Assembly: GCA_023432885.1 (NCBI GenBank)
Contig: JAEZEU010000549.1
Coordinates: forward strand, 1-8,813
Length of the DNA: 8,813 nt
From: Pseudomonadota bacterium
Lineage (GTDB): Bacteria; Pseudomonadota; Alphaproteobacteria; Rhizobiales; Xanthobacteraceae
Direction of reading: 5' to 3'
This document shows positions 1 to 6,673 of this stretch, in pieces. Position numbers and translations under genes: made by a program. The notes beneath the pieces were generated by a model. The model was given only the letters and a program-made list of their open reading frames with translations. It was not told the DNA's origin and did not search any database. Position 1 is the stretch's first letter, and every line of letters begins with the position of its first letter.

Positions 1-350
1 TTGTAGCCGCCGCCGGCATGGCGGATCGCCTCGATCAGGTAGCGCGTGCCGTCAAGATTGATGCGGTAGCCCTTGTCGAACTCGGCCTCCGCCTCGCCCG
101 ACACGATGGCGGCGAGATGGAAGATGACCTCCGGCCGGTCGGCGAGAAGGCCGCCGGCCGCGCCCGCATCGGCAAAATCGGAGGCGACCACCTTGACCGG
201 CATCGGCGCTTTCGCCGGCTTCTCGGGCGCCACGACGTCCTGCAACGTCAGACCTGAGATTTCGCGGTTGCCGAGGCGGCCGTCTTTCAAAAGGCGGTCG
301 GTCAGCTTGCGGCCGACCATGCCGGCCGCCCCGAGGATCAGAACGTGCAA
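1..350 (-). CDS. denD: DenD-like NAD-dependent sugar-acid dehydrogenase (extended SDR), partial
   Basis: The first 116 codons of an extended short-chain dehydrogenase/epimerase-family protein; the gene continues beyond base 1. The start is TTG at 350-348, preceded by AAGGAG (363-358) at 7 nt spacing. Seen in the sequence: an N-terminal beta strand (HVLILGAAGMVGRKL) carrying the Rossmann motif GAAGMVG (residues 7-13), a VIFHLAA strand (75-81) and an INLDGT segment (98-102) typical of extended SDRs. The opening and overall pattern resemble D-erythronate dehydrogenases (DenD), which oxidise D-erythronate with NAD+ in the four-carbon acid-sugar pathway and act in the cytoplasm. It lies 28 nt after the small gene at 379-729 and is probably the last visible member of the transporter operon. 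The active-site Tyr-Lys pair would lie outside the window, so catalytic competence cannot be checked. The family call is firm; the exact substrate is an inference. Confidence 0.8.
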   Translation of the reverse strand, partial: MHVLILGAAGMVGRKLTDRLLKDGRLGNREISGLTLQDVVAPEKPAKAPMPVKVVASDFADAGAAGGLLADRPEVIFHLAAIVSGEAEAEFDKGYRINLDGTRYLIEAIRHAGGGY

Positions 351-378
351 GAGCCATCTCCTTTTGTTCGTTGACGGG

Positions 379-729
379 TTATGAGAATGCCCCAGGTCCG
401 CCCCAGCCCAGCATGACGGGCCACAATTCCTCAAGCACCTGTTCTAGAGTCTCCAACGAACTGAGGCGTTCCTCTCGTGCGCCCCATTTTGTCGGACTCG
501 ATGCGTCAAGGGCTGATGCAATAACAGTTACGTTTCCGTCCGAGTCAGGCAACTGAAACCACATTTGGGCGCGGCGATTGCCTGCTTGGTCATAGAGCCA
601 AACAGATCGGACGTACCAATCGCGATCGATCTTTGCAACCCGTACTCCGTTCCGTTCGGCCCACGGCATCAGGACCGGGTCAACGATGCAGTAAGGATCG
701 CGATCCGGAGAAGAGAATACATCCACCAA
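379..729 (-). CDS. Small hypothetical protein embedded in the transporter operon
   Basis: I do not recognise this protein. It would be about 116 residues, soluble, with no signal peptide or membrane segment. It has a Trp/Tyr-rich centre (DRDWYVRSVWLYDQ, then AQMWFQLPDSDGNV), which looks like beta strands, and an acidic helical C-terminal part (LETLEQVLEELWPVM). The frame opens after a stop at 747-745, so only TTG at 729 or GTG at 726 can start it; GAGAGG at 746-741 is a possible but distant ribosome site. It begins 37 nt after the second permease and ends 28 nt before the TTG of the DenD-like gene, so it is probably co-transcribed. GC counted over 421-720 is about 55% (164 of 300), lower than most neighbouring coding sequence, which hints at a later insertion. 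Its reading frame, close packing and plausible protein composition support a real gene; function is unknown. Confidence 0.6.
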   Translation of the reverse strand: MVDVFSSPDRDPYCIVDPVLMPWAERNGVRVAKIDRDWYVRSVWLYDQAGNRRAQMWFQLPDSDGNVTVIASALDASSPTKWGAREERLSSLETLEQVLEELWPVMLGWGGPGAFS

Positions 730-766
730 TGGCGCAATCGCCTCTCAAAGAGTGTAAGACGCGGTT

Positions 767-1702
767 CTATTCTTTGACCGCGCCTGTCATCGCCGACACA
801 TAATGCTCGACGAAGAAGGCGTAAAGTATCACCAGCGGCAGCGAGCCGGCCAGTGCGCCCGCCATCAGCGAACCCCAGCGGTAGACGTCGCCGTCGACGA
901 ACTCGTTGACGATCGCGACCGGCACGGTCTTGTTCTGAGTCGATTGCAGGAAGGTGAGCGCGTAGATGAACTCGTTCCAGCACAGCGTGAAGCAGAAGAT
1001 GAAGGCCGAGATCAGGCCGGGCACCGACAGCGGCAGCACGATCCGGATCAGGATCTGCCAGCGGCTGGCGCCGTCGATCAGCGCGCATTCCTCCAGCTCG
1101 AACGGAATGGTCTTGAAGTAGCCCATCAGCAGCCAGGTCGAGAACGGGATCAGGATGGTCGGATAGGTCAGGATCAGCGCGAGCGGCGAGTCGAACAGGC
1201 CGTACTGGAATACGACGGTGGCGAGCGGAATGAACAGGATCGACGGCGGCACGAGATAGGCGAGGAAGATCAGGCCGCCGACGAGATTGGCGCCCCGGTA
1301 GCGCAGCCGCACGATCGCGTAGGCCGCGAGCACGGAGGCGACGATCGACAGGACAGTGGCGCAGACCGCGACATACATCGTGTTCCACAGCCACATCGGA
1401 TAGTGGCTTTCGAAGAGCAGCTTGTAGAAATGCTTGAAGGTGGGATTCCAGGTCCAGAACGGGCTGTAGGTGTCCATGTCCAGGAGCTGCGCGTCCGGCT
1501 TGATGGCCGTGAGCGCCATCCAGTAGAACGGGAACAGCAGCACGAACACGATGATCGACAGCGGCAGATACAGCGTCACCAGCCGGCGGGGCACCGACTG
1601 CAGATAGCTCATGCCCTCGGAATGGTCAGCCCTGGCGAGGGTCGGCGCTGAAGACGTCAGCACACCCTTGAGGTCGACATGCGTGGTGGGGAGATCAGTC
1701 AT
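767..1702 (-). CDS. CUT1-type sugar ABC transporter permease (MalG/UgpE-like)
   Basis: Inner-membrane subunit of a carbohydrate importer, 311 residues. About six hydrophobic helices are visible (roughly residues 41-64, 106-130, 138-165, 172-194, 224-246 and 281-304). The cytoplasmic coupling loop EECALIDGASRWQILIRIVLP (about 205-224) is the EAA-type motif that docks on the ATPase. A cytoplasmic N-terminal tail of about 40 residues is longer than in many homologues. The start ATG at 1702-1700 follows GGGAGAG, and the gene overlaps the end of the upstream permease gene by 8 nt, which suggests translational coupling. With the partner permease, the ATPase and the binding protein this completes a CUT1 importer. 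MalG-type position is inferred from its being the second permease and from its length. The family is certain; the transported substrate is not determined. Confidence 0.95.
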   Translation of the reverse strand: MTDLPTTHVDLKGVLTSSAPTLARADHSEGMSYLQSVPRRLVTLYLPLSIIVFVLLFPFYWMALTAIKPDAQLLDMDTYSPFWTWNPTFKHFYKLLFESHYPMWLWNTMYVAVCATVLSIVASVLAAYAIVRLRYRGANLVGGLIFLAYLVPPSILFIPLATVVFQYGLFDSPLALILTYPTILIPFSTWLLMGYFKTIPFELEECALIDGASRWQILIRIVLPLSVPGLISAFIFCFTLCWNEFIYALTFLQSTQNKTVPVAIVNEFVDGDVYRWGSLMAGALAGSLPLVILYAFFVEHYVSAMTGAVKE

Positions 1703-2654
1703 TGTTCTCTCCCTGCTGCCATTTCCGCCGCTGCAAGCCGAACCAGGACACCATGATGGCCGCGAGCAGGAACGGGATCATGGCGCTGGAGATCGCCGCA
1801 CCCTCGCCCAGCTGGCCCGCGATGATCGCGCGCTGGTAGGACAAGGTCGCCATCAGATGCGTGGCGTTGACCGGGCCGCCGCGAGTCATCGCCCAGATCA
1901 GCTGGAAATCGGTGAAGGTGAACAGCACCGAGAAGGTCATAACGACCGCGATGATCGGGGTGAGCAAGGGATAGGTGATGTGGCGGAACATCTGCCAGCG
2001 CGTCGCGCCATCGAGCGTCGCCGCCTCATAGAGCGAGGGCGAGACCGTCTGCAGGCCGGCGAGCAGCGTGATCGCGACGAAGGGCACACCGCGCCAGATA
2101 TTGGCGAAGATGACGCAGATGCGCGCCCATGTGGTGTCACCGAGAAAGTTGATGTTCTGGTTGATAATGCCGAGCTGCTTCAGCGACCAGGAAATGATCG
2201 AGAACTGGGAATCGAAGATCCACCAGAAAGCCAGCGCGGAGAGCACGGTCGGCACGATGAAGGGGATCAGCACGGCGGCGCGGAGCAGCGCCTTGAACGG
2301 CATGTTCTCGTTGAGCAGCAGCGCCAGATAAAGGCCGATGCCGAATTTGAAGGCGCTGGCGACGAAAGTGTACAGCAGCGTGTTGAAAACCGAGAGCCAG
2401 AAGATGGCGTCGTCCCACAGCCACTGGTAATTCTCGACGCCGATGAACTGTCCGACGCGGCCGATCTTCGCGTCGGTGAAGGACAGCCAGATCCCGAGCC
2501 CCAGCGGATAGGCCAGGAACAGGACCAGGAACGCCATCGCCGGCAGCATGAACCAGGCGCCGAGCCAGTTCCTGTTGTGCTTGAGCTGGTCCCACGACGT
2601 GGCCTCGCGGATCTGCGACTTGGCTTTCGCCGGCGTGAGTGCGATGTCAGCCAT
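1695..2654 (-). CDS. CUT1-type sugar ABC transporter permease (MalF/UgpA-like)
   Basis: First transmembrane subunit of the importer, 319 residues from the ATG at 2654-2652, which has AAAGGAA upstream. A TTG seven codons earlier (2675) is in frame but would bury that ribosome site, so the ATG is preferred. Hydrophobic segments lie at about residues 31-55, 88-115, 122-146, 178-203, 232-258 and 285-306. The EAA loop is canonical: EAATLDGATRWQMFRHITYP begins at residue 210. MalF-type long periplasmic insertions are absent, as is usual for UgpA/MsmF-like members. The gene is separated from the solute-binding-protein gene by 100 nt containing two hairpins and overlaps the next permease by 8 nt. It forms the translocation pore with that permease in the inner membrane. 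Confidence 0.95.
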   Translation of the reverse strand: MADIALTPAKAKSQIREATSWDQLKHNRNWLGAWFMLPAMAFLVLFLAYPLGLGIWLSFTDAKIGRVGQFIGVENYQWLWDDAIFWLSVFNTLLYTFVASAFKFGIGLYLALLLNENMPFKALLRAAVLIPFIVPTVLSALAFWWIFDSQFSIISWSLKQLGIINQNINFLGDTTWARICVIFANIWRGVPFVAITLLAGLQTVSPSLYEAATLDGATRWQMFRHITYPLLTPIIAVVMTFSVLFTFTDFQLIWAMTRGGPVNATHLMATLSYQRAIIAGQLGEGAAISSAMIPFLLAAIMVSWFGLQRRKWQQGENND

Positions 2655-2677
2655 GAGCCAGTTTCCTTTGGCCAATC

Positions 2678-2708
2678 CTGGCGGTCTCCGGACGCGACGT
2701 CCCGCCAG
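2678..2708. repeat. Second, bulged hairpin before the first permease gene
   Basis: CTGGCG (2678-2683) pairs with CGCCAG (2703-2708), and an inner GGACG (2690-2694) pairs with CGTCC (2698-2702) around a CGA loop; six bases are unpaired on one side. It lies about 24 nt before the permease ATG and next to the stronger hairpin at 2719-2745. The pair forms a small structured spacer between the binding-protein and permease genes. Confidence 0.45.
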
Positions 2709-2718
2709 CTTACGTCAG

Positions 2719-2745
2719 GCGGGCGGCGGACCAGCCGCCGCCCGC
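2719..2745. repeat. 11-bp all-GC intercistronic hairpin after the binding-protein gene
   Basis: GCGGGCGGCGG (2719-2729) and its exact complement (2735-2745) flank a 5-nt loop. In the minus-strand mRNA it starts 9 nt after the binding-protein stop codon. No U tract follows in that direction, so it is not a classic intrinsic terminator. A 3'-end stabilising or processing hairpin, as known between the malE and malF genes of enteric bacteria, is the better reading. Confidence 0.7.
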
Positions 2746-2754
2746 TTTCACATC

Positions 2755-4074
2755 TCAGCGATAGATGCGCTTCAACTGCCGCTCGGCTTCCGCCATCGCG
2801 CCCTTGGCGTCCTTGGAGCCGGTGCAGTAGTTGGCGAACATGTCGACCACGATGAAGTCTGCGATCGCGGACGCCGCCTTCTCGCCAACCTTGCCGATGC
2901 CGGACGCCGGCAGCGCGCGCTTCGATGCCTGCGCGAACACTGCGTTCTTCGGATCGGCCGTCCAGACCGGCGAGGCGTCATAGGCGTTCAGCGTATGGGT
3001 CAGATAACCTCGGGCGCCCATCAGCCATTTGTCGAAGTTCTCCTTTTCCAGCATGAAGGTAACGAAGGCCTTCGCTGCGTTCGGATATTTCGTGAAGTTG
3101 AAGGCCAGGATCGGCACAGCGAGTTGCAGCTCGGTCGGCTTGCCGATCGGGCCCACCGGCCACAGCGCGTGGTAGGTGTCTTCGGCGAGATCCTTCATCT
3201 TCGGATCGTCTTTCGCCGCGACATAGATCGAGATGCCGTTGGCGGTGCAGAACAGTTCGCCTGCGAGGAATGCCTTGTTGTTCGAACCGTCGTTCCATGA
3301 GGCTGTGCCGGGAATGAAGCTGTCGGCGAGCTGCTTGCTGTATTCGAGCGCCTTGGCGGTCTCAGGCGAGTTGATGATGACCTTGTCGTCCTTGTCGACC
3401 GTCCAGGCGTTGTGGCCCCACAGGATCCAGTGCAGCCAGGCATTGGCGTCGCCGGTGGCGTGGCCGAGCGCAAAGCCCGCCGGCGTATTGTTCGCCTTCA
3501 GCGCCTTGCACATTTCGAGGAAGCCGGGGAAATCTTTCGGGAAGTCCTTGAAACCGGCCTTGTCGGTCGCCGACTTGCGGTAGGTCATGTAGCCGCCGAT
3601 GGTGGCGACGGGAATGCCGAGCCAGTCATTGCCCTGGACGCAGGTCTTTTGCGCCGCGTCGGTCCAGCCGCCGTACTTCTTGCCGAGATAATCGGCAACG
3701 TCGTTCATCTTCAGGACCTTGGTCGGGAACAGCTGCGGCAGCGTATGCAGGCCCCAGGCGAGGTCGAGGCCCGAGCCGGTGTTCGCGGCCACCGAAGCCT
3801 TCGGCTGCACGTCCTCGAAGGACTCGCTGAACACGTTCATCTGGGTGCCGGTTGCGGACTGGAATGCGGCAACCATGGCGTTGAAGGCTTCGTCTTCCGC
3901 CGGCACGAACCGCTTCCATCGCATCACCGTGAGCTTGGCGCCCGGCTCCGCCTTCCAGGGCGCGGACTGCGCCCAGGCCTTGGCGAAGTCGAGGAGCGCA
4001 GGTCCGGTCAGCGCACCGGCCGCCGCCAGTGCCGTGCCGCCCTGCAGAAGCGCGCGACGTGTAAACTCGTGCAT
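2755..4074 (-). CDS. Periplasmic sugar-binding protein of ABC importer, Tat signal
   Basis: A 439-residue extracellular solute-binding protein (family 1, CUT1 type) that would capture the substrate in the periplasm and deliver it to the two permeases. The N-terminus shows a twin-arginine pattern TRRALLQ (residues 5-11), a hydrophobic Ala/Leu/Gly stretch (14-28) and a likely cleavage site after AKAWA (residue 35), so Tat export is predicted. No lipobox cysteine is present. The mature part starts with the typical first strand (KLTVMRWKRFVPAEDEAFNAMVAAFQ) and contains the usual aromatic residues for sugar binding (for example WLHWILWGHNAW). The start ATG at 4074-4072 has a strong GGAGGAAGG site. 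It sits 81 nt after the ATPase gene and is followed by a GC-rich hairpin that may keep its mRNA level above that of the permeases. Length is normal for the family; the ligand is not identifiable from sequence. Confidence 0.95.
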   Translation of the reverse strand: MHEFTRRALLQGGTALAAAGALTGPALLDFAKAWAQSAPWKAEPGAKLTVMRWKRFVPAEDEAFNAMVAAFQSATGTQMNVFSESFEDVQPKASVAANTGSGLDLAWGLHTLPQLFPTKVLKMNDVADYLGKKYGGWTDAAQKTCVQGNDWLGIPVATIGGYMTYRKSATDKAGFKDFPKDFPGFLEMCKALKANNTPAGFALGHATGDANAWLHWILWGHNAWTVDKDDKVIINSPETAKALEYSKQLADSFIPGTASWNDGSNNKAFLAGELFCTANGISIYVAAKDDPKMKDLAEDTYHALWPVGPIGKPTELQLAVPILAFNFTKYPNAAKAFVTFMLEKENFDKWLMGARGYLTHTLNAYDASPVWTADPKNAVFAQASKRALPASGIGKVGEKAASAIADFIVVDMFANYCTGSKDAKGAMAEAERQLKRIYR

Positions 4075-4137
4075 GAGTCCTTCCTCCCGATGTTTTTTGA
4101 ATTTTCAGCCGTTCATTGCTCTCCTGTTTTCTTAGTT

Positions 4138-4154
4138 CCCGATTATGTTTCGGG
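4138..4154. repeat. Short hairpin directly after the ATPase stop codon
   Basis: CCCGA (4138-4142) and TCGGG (4150-4154) form a 5-bp stem with a 7-nt loop in the 81-nt gap between the ATPase and binding-protein genes. It is short, has no U tract on the operon strand, and may be chance. The rest of the gap is A/T-rich and carries the ribosome site of the binding-protein gene. Confidence 0.25.
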
Positions 4155-4155
4155 T

Positions 4156-5223
<1,068 letters not shown>

Positions 5224-5366
5224 CCACTCCCTCCCTGATTTGGCCGGCGATATCCGGATCTTGCCGGGCCCGCTTCGTTTCTTGTTATAGCGCTGTGGCG
5301 CTGCGGCTGGCCGCAAAGCCCTGCTGGCTCGCGGATATTGTCCGCAGTTTGCGCGGTTTTGGCAAT
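5224..5366 (-). other. Structured 5' leader of the ABC operon (predicted)
   Basis: Between the predicted leftward start and the ATPase ATG lie several small inverted repeats: GCGGA/TCCGC (5331-5345), TGCGG/CCGCA (5302-5315) and AGCGC/GCGCT (5289-5302), plus an imperfect GGCCCGGC/GCCGGCC pair near the ribosome site. High GC makes such pairings common by chance, and I recognise no known riboswitch. It is listed so the longest non-coding stretch of the window is described. Confidence 0.3.
5285..5298. promoter_or_regulatory. Weak candidate operator B in the leftward leader
   Basis: TTATAGCGCTGTGG shares the 9-mer TAGCGCTGT with operator A, 101 bp away centre to centre. It lies downstream of the predicted leftward start, inside the leader, so it could be an auxiliary site for looping or a roadblock. 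The outer positions fit poorly, and the same bases also form a small hairpin (AGCGC-TGTG-GCGCT, 5289-5302), so this is the least certain of the three sites. Confidence 0.3.
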
Positions 5367-5372
5367 CGGTTG

Positions 5373-5400
5373 ATTAGCCGCGGCATGGTAGCGCTGTCAA
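5373..5400 (-). promoter_or_regulatory. Candidate sigma70 promoter of the leftward ABC operon
   Basis: On the minus strand a perfect TTGACA (5400-5395) is followed, after 16 nt, by GCTAAT (5378-5373), which matches 4 of 6 bases of TATAAT. Transcription would start near 5366, giving a leader of about 140 nt before the ATPase ATG. The operator candidate at 5386-5399 covers the -35 box and most of the spacer, which suits repression. The boxes are read directly; activity is inferred. Confidence 0.55.
5386..5399. promoter_or_regulatory. Candidate LacI-type operator A
   Basis: TGGTAGCGCTGTCA is an imperfect palindrome centred on C|G (5392/5393) with 5 of 7 half-site positions symmetric. LacI-family operators are typically palindromes with a central CG step. 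It overlaps the leftward -35 box and lies just upstream of a possible rightward -10 (AATAAT, 5399-5404), so one bound repressor could affect both directions. A near copy occurs at 6519-6532. Confidence 0.55.
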
Positions 5401-5441
5401 TAATCCTTTGTCCGTAAGGTCGCCTATGGTATCAGCGCGAC

Positions 5442-6512
5442 ATGGCACGGAAACGCACCAAGCCCGGCAAGGTTCGCCTCACCGAAGTGGCGAAACTCGC
5501 CGGCGTGAGCCCGATAACCGCCTCGCGCTTCTTCCGTACGCCCGAGGCGCTCTCCATCAACAAGCGCGTCCGCGTCGAAAGCGCCGCAAAGGAACTGGGT
5601 TATGTGCCCAATCTGGCGGCGCGTGCACTGGCCTCGCAGCGAACCGAGGTCATCGGCGTCCTGATCCCCTCGCTCACCAACAACGTGTTCTCCGACGTGC
5701 TGCGCGGCATCTATGACGCGGTGGACGGCAGCCGCTACAGCATTCAGCTTGCGAATACGCGCTACTCGATCCTGCAGGAAGAAAAGCTGCTTCGCGTGTT
5801 CCTGGCGCAGAAGCCGGCGGGGCTGATCGTCACCGGCATCGACCAGACGCCGGAATCGCGTTCGCTGATGGAAGTAACCGACTGCCCAATCGTGCAGCTG
5901 ATGGAGATCGGCGACAATCCAGTCGACATGATGATCGGGTTTTCCCACGCGGATGCCTGTCATGCCGCGATTTCGCACCTGCTCGACCAGGGCTGCCGCC
6001 GGATCGGCTTCCTTGGCGCGCGCATGGACCCGCGGGTACAGCGCCGCTTCCTCGGATACCAGCAGGCCATGAAGGAGACCGGCCTCACCGATCCGCGCCT
6101 GGTCGTGACGACACCGCTGCCGACCTCGGTCACGCTCGGCGGCACGCTGTTTGCCGACCTCCTGGCGAAGGCGCCGGATACCGACGCGGTGTTTTGCGCC
6201 AATGACGACCTGGCGCTCGGGGTGCTCTTCGAATGCCAGCGCCGCCAAATCTCGGTCCCCGAGCAGATGCTGATCTCGGGCTTCAATGATCTCGAATTCA
6301 TGGCCTCCGCGGTGCCGAGCCTGACCAGTGTGCGCACCAATCGGTACGAGATGGGCAGAACCGCTGCCGCGATGGTGATCGAGGCCATCGAGGGACGGCG
6401 CCCGGAACAGAGGGTCGTCGATCTCGGATTCACTGTGATGGTGCGGCAAAGCTCGGTCCGGCCGGGCCACGCCGGCCGCGCATCGCTCGATCGGCAAAGC
6501 GCCGCCGAATAA
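5442..6512 (+). CDS. LacI-family transcriptional regulator, GntR(gluconate)-like
   Basis: A 356-residue DNA-binding regulator. Residues 13-64 form the LacI helix-turn-helix and hinge (LTEVAKLAGVSPITASRFFR, then LGYVPNLAARAL). From about 70 a periplasmic-binding-protein-like effector domain follows (VIGVLIPSLTNNVFSDVLRG; CANDD at 252-256; GFNDLEF further on). The segments LIPSLTN, VLRGI, AHY-like strands, LGARMD and NDDLALGVLFECQR strongly recall the E. coli gluconate repressor GntR (a LacI-family member, not the GntR family), so a sugar-acid effector is plausible. The start ATG is the only start after a stop at 5415; the ribosome site is poor, with AAGG about 22 nt upstream, so translation may be weak. 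It is divergent from the ABC operon and upstream of the dehydratase, which places it as the local regulator. Repression relieved by the substrate or an intermediate is an inference. Confidence 0.94.
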   Translation: MARKRTKPGKVRLTEVAKLAGVSPITASRFFRTPEALSINKRVRVESAAKELGYVPNLAARALASQRTEVIGVLIPSLTNNVFSDVLRGIYDAVDGSRYSIQLANTRYSILQEEKLLRVFLAQKPAGLIVTGIDQTPESRSLMEVTDCPIVQLMEIGDNPVDMMIGFSHADACHAAISHLLDQGCRRIGFLGARMDPRVQRRFLGYQQAMKETGLTDPRLVVTTPLPTSVTLGGTLFADLLAKAPDTDAVFCANDDLALGVLFECQRRQISVPEQMLISGFNDLEFMASAVPSLTSVRTNRYEMGRTAAAMVIEAIEGRRPEQRVVDLGFTVMVRQSSVRPGHAGRASLDRQSAAE

Positions 6513-6518
6513 GACAGT

Positions 6519-6532
6519 TGGTAGCGCAATCA
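6519..6532. promoter_or_regulatory. Candidate LacI-type operator C upstream of the dehydratase
   Basis: TGGTAGCGCAATCA matches operator A at 12 of 14 positions, including the 9-mer TGGTAGCGC. It begins 7 nt after the regulator stop codon and 155 nt before the dehydratase ATG, suggesting that the dehydratase operon has its own regulated promoter. I could not identify a convincing promoter in the gap; TTGTCA at 6591-6596 is a possible -35 but its -10 (TTTCGT, 6614-6619) is weak. Confidence 0.5.
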
Positions 6533-6673
6533 TATGGCTTGGACTAAGGTCGAATCCCAAGATTGCGTGAACGGCGGCTGGCCGCCCGATTTGTCAGGCG
6601 CGCGATTGGGCGCTTTCGTGAGGTCGCGGCTCCAGACGGCGCGTCAGGATATTTTGCATCGGGAGGGAAACAA

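Noticed and set aside
52..357. Minus-strand frame starting ATG at 357
   Set aside because: It gives an Arg/Pro-rich peptide; the frame 7 nt further on (TTG at 350) gives a textbook Rossmann dehydrogenase start with a better-placed ribosome site.
1611..2855. Open frame of 414 codons on the plus strand across both permease genes
   Set aside because: It is antisense to two well-supported permeases, is extremely rich in charged residues and Gln, and has no family resemblance.
5224..5316. N-terminal extension of the ATPase to 5316
   Set aside because: The extra 31 residues are not part of the family and would overlie the strong GGGAGGGAG site before the ATG at 5223.
5359..5375. TTGGCAATCGGTTGATT resembling a sigma54 promoter
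   Set aside because: The GG element is present but the GC element is not at the required spacing (AT is found there).
5424..6560. Open frame of 378 codons antisense to the regulator
   Set aside because: Mirror frame of a clear LacI-family gene, with unconvincing composition.
6539..6562. CTTGG/CCAAG pairing after the regulator gene as a terminator
   Set aside because: Only five bases pair around a 14-nt loop and no T-run follows, so it is too weak to call.
6563..6673. N-terminal extension of the dehydratase from a TTG at 6563
   Set aside because: No ribosome site fits the TTG, the peptide is Arg-rich, and GGGAGGG sits 6 nt before the ATG at 6674.
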